In this document: positions 14,409 through 22,039 of the stretch, one piece after another
Layout of the letters: every line of letters starts with the position of its first letter
Position numbering within the stretch: position 1 is the first letter of the stretch
Assembly (NCBI RefSeq): GCF_041685465.1
Contig: NZ_JAWLFS010000011.1
Coordinates: 1 to 23,372 of the forward strand
From: Rhodosalinus sp041685465
Lineage (GTDB): Bacteria; Pseudomonadota; Alphaproteobacteria; Rhodobacterales; Rhodobacteraceae
DNA: 23,372 nucleotides
Direction of reading: 5' to 3'
Made by a program: the position numbers and the translations under genes
The notes under the pieces: generated by a model
Told to the model about the DNA's origin: nothing
The model's input: the letters and a program-made list of their open reading frames with translations, nothing else
Database searches by the model: none

Positions 14409-15299
14409 ATGGACGGAAGCGACGATTCGTCTAGCGCGGCGCACGGCGCGCAGGACGATCCCCCCCAATCACCCGACGGCGGCCTCTGGCGGCGGCTCCT
14501 CGATGCGCTCAACCCGGCGGGCGACGAGGACACCCCGGATGAAGAGGGCGCCGACGGCACGCCGGCCGACCGGCGCCAGACCCACGGTCTCGTGAACCTG
14601 CGGCGCCTGCGCGTCGAGGACGTGGCCATCCCCAAGGCCGAGATCGTGGCCATCCCCGACAGCGTGACCCGCGACGAACTGGTGGGCGTCTTCCGCGAAA
14701 GCGGGCTGACGCGGCTGCCGGTCTATCACGGCACGCTCGACACGCCGGTGGGGATGCTGCACCTCAAGGACTTCGCGCTGAAGCACGGCTTCAACGGCGA
14801 CGGACAGGACGTCGACATCGGGGCCCTGCTGCGCCCGCTGCTCTACGTGCCCCCCTCCATGCCGATCGGCGTGCTGCTCACGAAGATGCAGTCCGAGCGG
14901 CGGCACATGGCGCTGGTGATCGACGAATACGGCGGCGTGGACGGCCTGCTGACGATCGAGGACCTGATCGAGCAGGTCGTGGGCGAGATCGAGGACGAGC
15001 ACGACACCGACGAGGACGCGCTCTGGGTGCGCGAGAAGGCAGGGTGTTACCTGGCGCAGGCGCGCACCACCGTCGAGGAGTTCGAGCAGGAAATCGGCAT
15101 CGATCTTTCCGGCGCCGAAGGCATCGACTCCGAGGAGATCGACACGCTCGGCGGGCTCGTCTTCATGCTCTCGGGCCGTGTGCCCGCGCGCGGCGAGGTG
15201 GTCGAGCACCCCACCGCCGTCGAATTCGAGGTGGTGGACGCCGATCCCCGCCGGATCAAGCGTCTGCGCATCCGCGTGCCCGAAACACCCGATGTCTGA
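14409..15299 (+). CDS. CorC/HlyC-type CBS-domain protein
   Basis: A 296-residue cytosolic protein. After an acidic, low-complexity N-terminus (1-60) come two CBS domains (about 76-125 and 138-192; AIPKAEIVAIP, RLPVYHGTLD-PVGMLHLKD, then MALVIDEYGGVDGLLTIEDLIEQVVGEI) and a CorC_HlyC domain (about 205-292; IDTLGGLVFMLSGRVPARGE). No DUF21 membrane part is present. It is therefore the CorC form rather than the membrane HlyC/CNNM form, despite frequent annotation as hemolysin. CorC is linked to magnesium/cobalt efflux in enterobacteria. It follows ybeY closely, and its stop overlaps the lnt start by 8 bases, so it is cotranscribed with lnt. Confidence 0.93.
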   Translation: MDGSDDSSSAAHGAQDDPPQSPDGGLWRRLLDALNPAGDEDTPDEEGADGTPADRRQTHGLVNLRRLRVEDVAIPKAEIVAIPDSVTRDELVGVFRESGLTRLPVYHGTLDTPVGMLHLKDFALKHGFNGDGQDVDIGALLRPLLYVPPSMPIGVLLTKMQSERRHMALVIDEYGGVDGLLTIEDLIEQVVGEIEDEHDTDEDALWVREKAGCYLAQARTTVEEFEQEIGIDLSGAEGIDSEEIDTLGGLVFMLSGRVPARGEVVEHPTAVEFEVVDADPRRIKRLRIRVPETPDV

Positions 15300-16812
15300 C
15301 GATGGCGCGACCGCGGCCCGCGCGGCCGCGTGGCCGCGGCGGGCGGTGGCGCTGCGGCTGATTGCCGCACCCGCGGCCGGCGCCGCCGCGGCGCTGGGCC
15401 TTGCGCCCTTCGGGATCTGGCCGGCGACGGTGGTCGGCCTCGCCGTGCTGGCGATGCTCTGGCAGGCGGCGCCGAGCCCGCGCGCCGCGGGATGGACGGC
15501 GTTTCTTTTCGCCACCGGCTATTTCGCCGTGGCGCTGCACTGGATCGTCGAGCCCTTCGCCGTCGAGCCGGAGCTCTACGGCTGGATGGCGCCCTTCGCG
15601 CTCTTCCTGATGGCAACCGGGCTTTCGCTCTTCTGGGCGCTCGCGGGCTGGGCGGCGGCGCGGGCGCGGCTCGGGCTCGCCGGGCTCGCCGCGCTTCTCG
15701 CCCTGGCCGAACTCGTGCGGGCGCATCTCTTCACGGGCTTTCCCTGGGCGATGCCGGCGCACGCCTGGATCGGGACGGCCCCGATGCAATGGGCGGCCTG
15801 GATCGGGCCGCACGGGCTGAACCTCGCCACGCTGGCGGTCGCGCTGCTGCCGGCGGCGCTCTGGTCCGGCGGGCGGCGTGTCGTCGGGGCCGCCGCGCTC
15901 GCGGCCGGCGTCGCCGTGCTCTGGGCGGGAGGGCTTGCGCGGGACATGCAGGCGGCTCCCGATCCGCGGTCGGAGACCGTGCGCCTCGTCCAGCCCAACG
16001 CGCCGCAGCAGGAGAAATGGGACCCGGACCGCATCCCCGTCTTCTACGCCCGGCAGGTGGGTTACACGATGGCGGCGCCGCGGCCGGACCTGATCCTGTG
16101 GCCCGAGACGGCGCTGCCGGGGCTTCTGGAGCGTTCCGAACAGCCGCTCGCCCATATCGCCGACGCGGCCGGCGGCGCGCCCGTGGTGCTCGGCATCCAG
16201 CGCGGAGAGGCGGGACGCTTCTACAATTCCGCCGTGCTGATCGGTCCCGAGGGCGAAGCGCGGGACGTCTACGACAAGCATCACCTCGTGCCCTTCGGTG
16301 AATACATGCCCTTTCCGGCGTTCTGGGACCGGCTCGGCATCGCGGGCCTCGCCGTGCGGGCGGAGGCGGGCTACACCCCGGGGCCCGGGCCGCGCACGCT
16401 GGACCTCGGGGCGCTCGGCCGCGCGCTGCCGCTCATCTGCTACGAGGCCGTCTTCCCGGAGGACGCCGCCGGCGCGCCGGAGCGGCCCGCGATGCTGCTG
16501 CACCTGACGAACGACGCGTGGTTCGGCACCTTCTCGGGACCCTACCAGCACCTTGCGCAGGCGCGGCTCCGCGCGGTGGAGCAGGGCGTGCCGGTCCTGC
16601 GCGCGGCCAACACCGGCGTCTCGGCGGTGATCGACGCGCGCGGCGGGCTGGGGGAGACGATCCCGCTCGGCGAGGCGGGCTACGTCGATGCCGCGATCCC
16701 GGCCGCTCTGCCGCCCACCCTCTACGCGCGCACCGGTGGCTGGCCCGCGGCCGCGGCGATGGTGGTGCTTCTGGGCCTCGCCGCCGCAGGCCGCCGTGCG
16801 GGCAGGCGTTGA
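15292..16812 (+). CDS. lnt: Apolipoprotein N-acyltransferase Lnt
   Basis: A 506-residue inner-membrane enzyme that adds the third acyl chain to the N-terminal cysteine of lipoproteins. The first 215 residues hold several hydrophobic membrane segments. The nitrilase-like periplasmic domain (about 228-480) contains the catalytic triad Glu272 (LWPETALPG), Lys329 (YDKHHLVPFGEYMPF) and Cys383 (PLICYEAVFPE). A final membrane helix lies near 485-502. The ATG at 15292 overlaps the corC stop. The phoH-ybeY-corC-lnt order is widespread in alphaproteobacteria. Its product would mature lipoproteins such as the one encoded at 12479. Confidence 0.96.
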   Translation: MSDDGATAARAAAWPRRAVALRLIAAPAAGAAAALGLAPFGIWPATVVGLAVLAMLWQAAPSPRAAGWTAFLFATGYFAVALHWIVEPFAVEPELYGWMAPFALFLMATGLSLFWALAGWAAARARLGLAGLAALLALAELVRAHLFTGFPWAMPAHAWIGTAPMQWAAWIGPHGLNLATLAVALLPAALWSGGRRVVGAAALAAGVAVLWAGGLARDMQAAPDPRSETVRLVQPNAPQQEKWDPDRIPVFYARQVGYTMAAPRPDLILWPETALPGLLERSEQPLAHIADAAGGAPVVLGIQRGEAGRFYNSAVLIGPEGEARDVYDKHHLVPFGEYMPFPAFWDRLGIAGLAVRAEAGYTPGPGPRTLDLGALGRALPLICYEAVFPEDAAGAPERPAMLLHLTNDAWFGTFSGPYQHLAQARLRAVEQGVPVLRAANTGVSAVIDARGGLGETIPLGEAGYVDAAIPAALPPTLYARTGGWPAAAAMVVLLGLAAAGRRAGRR

Positions 16813-16837
16813 CCTTTCGTCGAGCGCGCTCTAGGCA
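16809..16837 (+). promoter_or_regulatory. Possible metK promoter (TTGACC-N17-TAGGCA)
   Basis: TTGACC (16809-16814) overlaps the lnt stop and is followed after 17 bases by TAGGCA (16832-16837). The -35 box is good and the -10 weak. It would start transcription just ahead of the riboswitch. Confidence 0.45.
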
Positions 16838-16858
16838 GGAGCGTCACACACAAACGAC

Positions 16859-16903
16859 CGTCACAACGGCTTCCTGGCGTGGCGGGACAACCTCAATGGA
16901 GCA
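16859..16903 (+). ncRNA. SAM/SAH riboswitch controlling metK
   Basis: The leader contains GTCACAACGGCTTCCTGGCG (from 16860) and AATGGAGCA (16895-16903), the hallmark segments of the SAM/SAH riboswitch, a short pseudoknot class known from Rhodobacterales metK leaders. P1 pairs CGTCAC (16859-16864) with GTGGCG (16879-16884), including one G-U pair. The pseudoknot pairs GCTTCC (16869-16874) with GGAGC (16898-16902). That second strand is the Shine-Dalgarno of metK, 8 bases before its ATG. Binding of SAM or SAH should hide the ribosome binding site and lower MetK synthesis when SAM is plentiful. The match is by recognised sequence and by pairing; no search was run. Confidence 0.9.
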
Positions 16904-16909
16904 CTTCCC

Positions 16910-18076
16910 ATGGCACGCGGCGACTACATCTTCACCTCCGAGTCCGTCTCGGAGGGCCACCCCGACAAGGTCTGTGACCGCATCTCGGACGCGATCCTCG
17001 ACACGCTTCTCGCGGAGGAGCCCAACGCCCGCGTCGCCTGCGAGACCTTCGCGACAACGGGCCTCGTGGTGATCGGCGGCGAGGTCGGCCTCTCCGATCC
17101 CGAGCTTCTCAAGAACTACATGGGCCGCTTCGGCCAGGTCGCGCGCGACTGCATCAAGGACATCGGCTACGAGCAGGAGAAGTTCCACTGGAACACTTGC
17201 CACGTGCTGAACTTCCTGCACGAACAGTCCGCCCACATCGCCCAGGGCGTGAACAGGGACGGCGCCGGCGACCAGGGCATCATGTTCGGCTACGCCGTGG
17301 ACGAGACGCCCGAGCTGATGCCGGCGCCAATCCAGTACGCGCACAAGATCCTGCGCCGCCTGTCGGAGGCGCGCAAATCCGGCCGCGAGCCCGAACTGCG
17401 CCCCGACGCCAAGAGCCAGCTCACCGTGCGCTACGAGGACGGCCGCCCGGTCGAGGTGCTGCAGGTGGTGCTCTCGACGCAGCACGCCCACGAGGGGCAG
17501 ACCTCCGACGACATCCGCGCCATCGTGGAGCCCTACATCCGCGACGTGCTGCCGGCCGAGTGGATCACCGACAAGACCGAGTGGTGGGTGAACCCCACGG
17601 GCACCTTCGTGATCGGCGGCCCGGACGGCGACGCGGGGCTGACAGGCCGCAAGATCATCGTGGACACCTACGGCGGCGCGGCGCCGCACGGGGGCGGTGC
17701 CTTCTCCGGCAAGGATCCGACCAAGGTGGACCGCTCGGCGGCCTATGCCGCGCGTTATCTGGCGAAGAACGTGGTCGCCGCGGGCCTCGCCCGGCGCTGC
17801 ACGCTGCAGCTCTCCTACGCCATCGGCGTGGCGCGGCCACTCTCGATCTACATCGACACCCACGGCACGGGGCAGGTGGACGACGCGGTGATCGAACGCG
17901 CGATCCCGCAGGTGATGGAGCTCACGCCGCGCGGCATCCGCGAGCATCTGGGCCTCGACCGGCCGATCTACACCCGCACCGCCGCCTACGGCCATTTCGG
18001 CCGCGAGCCCGAGGCCGACGGCGGCTTCTCCTGGGAGCGCACGGATCTCGCCGAGGCGCTGAAGAAGGCCCTGTGA
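16910..18076 (+). CDS. metK: S-adenosylmethionine synthetase MetK
   Basis: A 388-residue methionine adenosyltransferase making SAM from methionine and ATP. ESVSEGHPDKVCDRISD holds the ATP-binding His17 and metal-binding Asp. GAGDQGIMFGYA (118-129) and GGGAFSGKDPTKVDRS are the two family signatures, and HTQ-like STQHAH precedes the second half. Length and motifs are complete. The ATG is 8 bases after a GGAG that forms part of the SAM/SAH riboswitch pseudoknot, so expression should be feedback-controlled at translation. It follows lnt by about 100 bases and is followed by a strong GC hairpin and trmB. Confidence 0.97.
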   Translation: MARGDYIFTSESVSEGHPDKVCDRISDAILDTLLAEEPNARVACETFATTGLVVIGGEVGLSDPELLKNYMGRFGQVARDCIKDIGYEQEKFHWNTCHVLNFLHEQSAHIAQGVNRDGAGDQGIMFGYAVDETPELMPAPIQYAHKILRRLSEARKSGREPELRPDAKSQLTVRYEDGRPVEVLQVVLSTQHAHEGQTSDDIRAIVEPYIRDVLPAEWITDKTEWWVNPTGTFVIGGPDGDAGLTGRKIIVDTYGGAAPHGGGAFSGKDPTKVDRSAAYAARYLAKNVVAAGLARRCTLQLSYAIGVARPLSIYIDTHGTGQVDDAVIERAIPQVMELTPRGIREHLGLDRPIYTRTAAYGHFGREPEADGGFSWERTDLAEALKKAL

Positions 18077-18084
18077 GGTCGAGC

Positions 18085-18109
18085 GCCGCGGCGCGTTGCG
18101 CGCCGCGGC
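18085..18109 (+). terminator. GC hairpin between metK and trmB
   Basis: A perfect 11-bp stem, GCCGCGGCGCG (18085-18095) with its complement at 18099-18109, closed by a TTG loop. It starts 9 bases after the metK stop. No T run follows, so it may act as an mRNA 3'-end stabiliser or pause site rather than a full intrinsic terminator. Confidence 0.45.
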
Positions 18110-18131
18110 CGCCGCGGCTAGACCGCCGCGC

Positions 18132-18884
18132 ATGAGCCGCGACGAGACTCCCAGCGCGCCCTGGCGCAACTTCTACGGCCGCCTCCACGGCAAGCCCCTC
18201 AAGCCCAACCAGCGCCGCTGGCTGGAGGAGGATCTGCCACGCCTCGCGCCGGGGCCGGTCGGCCGCGAGGAGAACCCGGAGCGCCGGCCCCTCGACCTCG
18301 GCGCGCTCTTCGGGGACGCGCCGGTCTGGCTCGAGGTGGGCTTCGGCGCGGGCGAGCACATGGTGCACCAGGCGACGCGCCGCCCGGACGTCGGCCTCCT
18401 CGGCGCGGAGCCCTACGTGAACGGCGTGGCCGCCGCGCTGGGCAAGATCCGGCACGCGGGGGCGACGAATATCCGTCTGCACGCGGGCGACGTGCGCGAC
18501 CTGCTCGACGTGCTGCCCGCGGGGTCCATCGCGCGGGCCTTCGTGCTTTACCCCGACCCCTGGCCCAAGGCGAAGCACCACCGCCGCCGCTTCGTGACGC
18601 CCGAGCACCTCGCGCCGCTGGCGCGTGTGATGGCGCCCGGCGCGGAGCTCCGGATCGCCACGGACATTCCCGACTACGTCCGCCAGACGCTGGAGCAGGT
18701 GCCGCGCCACGGCTTCGACTGGCTCGCCGAGCGGCCCGCCGACTGGCGCGCGGCGTGGGACGACTGGATTCCGACCCGCTACGAGCGCAAGGCGCTGCGC
18801 GAGGGGCGGCGGCCGCATTACCTGACCTTCCGCCGCAGGTCCGCGGAGGGAGATTTTTCGTCCGAAAAATCTCCCGAAGCCTGA
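18132..18884 (+). CDS. trmB: tRNA (guanine-N7-)-methyltransferase TrmB
   Basis: A 250-residue SAM-dependent methyltransferase forming m7G46 in the tRNA variable loop. The SAM site is LEVGFGAGEHMVHQA (68-81) with GAEPYVNGV, then the family motif LYPDPWPKAKHHRRRF (139-154). Family C-terminal elements include IPTRYERKAL and GRRPHYLTFRR. The last 14 residues or so, rich in Glu, Ser and Lys, extend past the usual end and are encoded by an AT-cored palindrome (18848-18875), so the tail looks added by a repeat. There is no Shine-Dalgarno before the ATG. The gene lies 55 bases after metK, whose product supplies its cofactor. Confidence 0.95.
   Translation: MSRDETPSAPWRNFYGRLHGKPLKPNQRRWLEEDLPRLAPGPVGREENPERRPLDLGALFGDAPVWLEVGFGAGEHMVHQATRRPDVGLLGAEPYVNGVAAALGKIRHAGATNIRLHAGDVRDLLDVLPAGSIARAFVLYPDPWPKAKHHRRRFVTPEHLAPLARVMAPGAELRIATDIPDYVRQTLEQVPRHGFDWLAERPADWRAAWDDWIPTRYERKALREGRRPHYLTFRRRSAEGDFSSEKSPEA
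18848..18875. repeat. AT-cored palindrome inside the 3' end of trmB
   Basis: A perfect 13-bp inverted repeat: GGGAGATTTTTCG at 18848-18860 and its complement at 18863-18875, separated by TC. The core TTTTTCGTCCGAAAAA differs by one base from that of the second palindrome 50 bp downstream. It codes for the last residues of TrmB. It can form a strong hairpin near the end of the message and may help termination, although no T run follows the stem. Confidence 0.85.
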
Positions 18885-18910
18885 GCGCGCGACGGATGCA
18901 TGGCCCGCGC

Positions 18911-18942
18911 CGGGGCGGTTTTTCGTACGAAAAACCGCCCCG
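18911..18942. repeat. Perfect 32-bp palindrome between trmB and aroA
   Basis: A fully symmetric 32-base palindrome centred at 18926/18927, with core TTTTTCGTACGAAAAA and GC-rich arms (CGGGGCGG and its complement). Its core matches the palindrome at 18848-18875, while the arms differ. It is likely a member of a dispersed REP-like family or a bidirectional terminator-type hairpin separating trmB from aroA. Confidence 0.88.
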
Positions 18943-18955
18943 CGATCCGCGGTGC

Positions 18956-18984
18956 TGGACGGCTCCCGCCCCCTCGGCTATCGA
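18956..18984 (+). promoter_or_regulatory. Possible aroA promoter (TGGACG-N17-TATCGA)
   Basis: TGGACG (18956-18961) and TATCGA (18979-18984) are spaced by 17 bases and end 25 bases before the aroA ATG. Both boxes are moderate. The position after two hairpins supports a new transcription unit here. Confidence 0.35.
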
Positions 18985-19009
18985 GGGCGGCGATCACGAG
19001 GGAGGCCGC

Positions 19010-20368
19010 ATGTCCGCAGGCGAGACGCGCCAGCCGATGACCGCCCGCGCCGGCGCGGCGCTCGTCGGCACGGCGGAGATTCCCGGCGACAAGTCGGTGA
19101 GCCACCGCGCGCTGATCCTCGGCGCGCTTGCCGTGGGCGAGACGCGCATCACGGGGCTTCTGGAGGGCGAGGACGTGCTGCGCACCGCCGAGGCCATGCG
19201 CGCCTTCGGCGCCGAGGTCATGCGCGACGGGCCCGGGCGCTGGCGCGTGCACGGCGTGGGCGTCGGCGGCTTCGCCGAGCCCGACCGGGTGATCGACTGC
19301 GGCAACTCCGGCACCGGCGTGCGCCTCGTGATGGGGGCCATGGCGACCAGCCCGATTGCCGCCACCTTCACCGGCGACGCGAGCCTCGTCGGCCGGCCGA
19401 TGGCGCGGGTGACCGACCCGCTCGCGCTGTTCGGGGCGCAGGCGGTCGGCCGCGCGGGCGGGCGGCTGCCGATGACGGTGGTGGGCGCGCGGGACCCGGT
19501 GCCGGTGCGCTACACGCTGCCCGTGCCCTCGGCGCAGGTGAAATCCGCGGTCCTTCTCGCCGGGCTGAACGCCCCGGGGCGGACGGTGGTGATCGAGGCG
19601 GAGGCGACGCGCGATCACACCGAGCGCATGCTGGCGGGCTTCGGCGCCGAGGTCGCGGTGGAGGACGCCGAGGAGGGGAGGGTGGTCACGCTGACCGGCC
19701 AGCCGGAACTCGTCGCGCAGACGCTCGCCGTGCCGCGCGATCCCTCGAGCGCGGCCTTCCCGGTCTGCGCGGCGCTGATCGCGGAGGGCTCCGAGGTGCG
19801 CGTGCCGGGCATCGGGCTCAACCCGACGCGCGCGGGGCTTTACGAGACGCTGCGCGAGATGGGCGCGGATCTCGCCTTCGAGGACCGGCGCGAGGAAGGG
19901 GGCGAGCCTGTGGCCGATCTCGTCGCGCGCTTCTCGCCCGGGCTGCGCGGCACAGAGGTGCCGCCCGCGCGCGCGGCCGCGATGATCGACGAATACCCGG
20001 TGCTCGCCGCCGTGGCCGCCTGCGCCGAGGGGCCGACGGTGATGCGCGGCGTCGGCGAGCTTCGCGTGAAGGAGAGCGACCGCATCGCCGCCATGGCCGA
20101 GGGGCTGCGCGCCTGCGGCGTCGCGGTGGAGGAGGGCGAGGACTGGTGGATCGTCCACGGCCGCGGCGCGGGCGGCGTCGCGGGCGGCGCCACCGTGGCG
20201 AGCCGGCTCGACCACCGCATCGCCATGTCCTTCCTCGTGCTCGGCCTCGCCGCGCGGGCGCCGGTGACGGTGGACGACGCCGCGCCGATCGCCACCTCCT
20301 TTCCCGATTTCCTGCCCCTGATGCGCGGTCTGGGCGCTGACATGGCGACGGAGCACGTCGCGGCATGA
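19010..20368 (+). CDS. aroA: 3-phosphoshikimate 1-carboxyvinyltransferase (EPSP synthase), class II type
   Basis: A 452-residue enzyme joining shikimate-3-phosphate and PEP in the shikimate pathway. It carries the class II motif set: GDKS (26-29), SAQVK (174-178), RDHTE (201-205) and NPTR (271-274). Catalytic residues include the Asp-Glu of MIDEYP (327-328) and Lys354 in RVKESDR. Overall it resembles the Agrobacterium CP4 enzyme, recalled from memory. In CP4 an alanine (Ala100) blocks glyphosate; here the matching site reads GNSGTG with Gly101, as in class I enzymes. GGGAGG precedes the ATG. Its stop overlaps the next start (ATGA), and cmk and rpsA lie downstream, as in many alphaproteobacteria. 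Confidence 0.96.
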   Translation: MSAGETRQPMTARAGAALVGTAEIPGDKSVSHRALILGALAVGETRITGLLEGEDVLRTAEAMRAFGAEVMRDGPGRWRVHGVGVGGFAEPDRVIDCGNSGTGVRLVMGAMATSPIAATFTGDASLVGRPMARVTDPLALFGAQAVGRAGGRLPMTVVGARDPVPVRYTLPVPSAQVKSAVLLAGLNAPGRTVVIEAEATRDHTERMLAGFGAEVAVEDAEEGRVVTLTGQPELVAQTLAVPRDPSSAAFPVCAALIAEGSEVRVPGIGLNPTRAGLYETLREMGADLAFEDRREEGGEPVADLVARFSPGLRGTEVPPARAAAMIDEYPVLAAVAACAEGPTVMRGVGELRVKESDRIAAMAEGLRACGVAVEEGEDWWIVHGRGAGGVAGGATVASRLDHRIAMSFLVLGLAARAPVTVDDAAPIATSFPDFLPLMRGLGADMATEHVAA

Positions 20369-20844
20369 GCGCGCGCCGTGCGCTCCTCGGGCTCGCGGCT
20401 GCGACCGGGGCGGTCTATGCCGCGCTGCTCTGGTTCGGCGTCGTGCGGCTGACGCAGGAGGCCGGGGGGCTGCCGCCCTTCGACGTTCGCCCGCTCGGCT
20501 ACGATCACGCGGCGGCGGAGGCCTATCTCGCGGCGTTGAGCGAGGCGGGGCAGCACCTGCGCCTCGGGCCCGTGGGCGCGCTCGACACGGCGTTTCCGAT
20601 CATGCTCGGCGTGCTCCTGGCCGCGCTCCTCTGGCGGCTCGGGCGGCCGTGGCTCGCGCCGCTCCCCCTGCTCTACAGTGCCGCCGATCTCTGGGAGAAT
20701 GCGCGCGTGCGGGCGATGATAGAGGCCGGGCCGGAGCGCGTGACGCCGGCCATGGCCGAGGGGGCGAGCGCGGTCACGCAAGGCAAATACGCGTTGCTCG
20801 TCATGTCGCTCGCCCTTCTCTGGGCGGTGTGGCGGCGGCGCTGA
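20365..20844 (+). CDS. Small integral membrane protein of unknown function
   Basis: A 159-residue protein with about four hydrophobic segments (near 5-27, 73-89, 92-107 and 139-156). A polar stretch after the first segment reads PPFDVRPLGYDHAAAEAYLAAL. I do not recognise a named family; similar proteins are carried as hypothetical membrane proteins in related genomes, as far as I recall. The start overlaps the aroA stop in an ATGA, and cmk starts 11 bases after its stop, so it is cotranscribed and translationally coupled within aroA-X-cmk. Position and coding pattern make the gene real; no function can be given. Confidence 0.82.
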   Translation: MSARRALLGLAAATGAVYAALLWFGVVRLTQEAGGLPPFDVRPLGYDHAAAEAYLAALSEAGQHLRLGPVGALDTAFPIMLGVLLAALLWRLGRPWLAPLPLLYSAADLWENARVRAMIEAGPERVTPAMAEGASAVTQGKYALLVMSLALLWAVWRRR

Positions 20845-20855
20845 GGGAGACGGAC

Positions 20856-21479
20856 ATGACACTGACGATCGCGGTGGACGGGCCGGCGGCGAGCGGCAAG
20901 GGCACGATCGGCCGCGCGCTCGCCGCGCGCTTCGGTCTCGGATATCTCGACACCGGGCTTCTCTATCGTGCCGTGGGGCGGCGGATGCTCGACGGCGAGG
21001 ATCCGGTGGCGGCGGCGCGCGCGCTTCGCGCCGCGGATCTGGAGGCCGAGGGCTTGCGCGGCCCGGAGGCTGCGGAGGCAGCCTCGAAGGTGGCGGCGAT
21101 CCCGGAGGTGCGCGCCGCGCTCGTCGATTTCCAGCGCGCCTTCGCCACGCGCGAGGGGGGGGCGGTGCTCGACGGGCGCGACATCGGCACGGTGATCTGC
21201 CCCGATGCGCCGGTGAAGCTCTTCGTCACCGCCGCGGCCGAGACCCGCGCCGCGCGCCGGTTCAGGGAACTCGCGGCGGGCGGCCATGCGACGAGCTTCG
21301 ACGAGGTTCTGGCCGACATCCGTGCGCGGGACGCCCGCGACGCGGGCCGGACCGACGCACCGATGTGCGCGGCCGGGGACGCGGTGCGCATCGACACCAC
21401 GGAGCTTGACGTCGCGGCGGCCGTGACCCGCGCCGTCGCCGAGGTGGAGGCACGGCATCCGGGCTGCGGCGCCGGCTGA
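20856..21479 (+). CDS. cmk: Cytidylate kinase Cmk
   Basis: A 207-residue (d)CMP kinase that makes CDP and dCDP from ATP. The P-loop is IAVDGPAASGKGT near the N-terminus. YLDTGLLYRAVG is the conserved CMP-site region. LDGRDIGTVICPDAPVKLFVTA and an Arg-Asp-rich lid (IRARDARDAGR, then DAP) follow. The ATG has a GAGGGAGA box upstream. It belongs to the aroA-X-cmk operon. In many relatives rpsA comes next; here a secreted DUF4168 protein gene lies between. Confidence 0.96.
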   Translation: MTLTIAVDGPAASGKGTIGRALAARFGLGYLDTGLLYRAVGRRMLDGEDPVAAARALRAADLEAEGLRGPEAAEAASKVAAIPEVRAALVDFQRAFATREGGAVLDGRDIGTVICPDAPVKLFVTAAAETRAARRFRELAAGGHATSFDEVLADIRARDARDAGRTDAPMCAAGDAVRIDTTELDVAAAVTRAVAEVEARHPGCGAG

Positions 21480-21630
21480 CCCGCCGTTGCGCGCGCGGGG
21501 CCGGTGCGCGGGGCGTTCCTGCGCTCGGCAGTCTCCCGCGCATCGGTTTGCGTCGCGCGCAGGGGGTGCTACGTGTGCGCCGTGCGAGCGACGGACGGCG
21601 CGCACCGAGACCCTGTCTAATGGAGGACAC

Positions 21631-22005
21631 ATGCCCCTCAGAAAAACCCTGACCGCCACGACCATGGCCTTCGGCCTCGCGGTGACAGCCCTTTCCGCGC
21701 AAAGCGCCGCGGCCCAGAGCGCGGCGGACTACAGCGGCGAGCAGATCGAAGCCTTTACCGTGGCCTATCTCGAGGTGATGAACCTGCGCGAGCAGTATGT
21801 CCCGCAGCTTCAGCAGGCCGAGAGCGAGGACGAGCAGAGCGCGATCATCGAAGAGGCCAACGCGGAGATCGTCGACGCGATCGAGGGCACCGACGGCCTG
21901 ACGCTCGAGGATTACGAGGCCATCGCGGAGGCGGCCGCGGAAGATCAGGACCTTCAGGCGCGCATCGTCACGCGCATGGAAGAGATGGATCAGGGCGCCC
22001 AGTGA
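21631..22005 (+). CDS. Secreted DUF4168 family protein
   Basis: A 124-residue protein with an N-terminal signal peptide (about 1-28, ending QSAAA). The mature part is acidic and helical: QIEAFTVAYLEVMNLREQY, a Gln/Glu-rich middle, and GLTLEDYEAIAEAAAEDQDLQARI, which fits DUF4168. The family is widespread in proteobacteria and cyanobacteria as a small periplasmic helical protein; I know no function. TGGAGGACAC precedes the ATG. A 7-bp hairpin (21577-21601) lies in the 150-bp gap after cmk, so the gene may have its own promoter or leader. It ends about 230 bp before rpsA. Confidence 0.88.
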   Translation: MPLRKTLTATTMAFGLAVTALSAQSAAAQSAADYSGEQIEAFTVAYLEVMNLREQYVPQLQQAESEDEQSAIIEEANAEIVDAIEGTDGLTLEDYEAIAEAAAEDQDLQARIVTRMEEMDQGAQ

Positions 22006-22039
22006 CAGGCGCATCTGTCGCGTCGGGGGGTCCGAAGGC

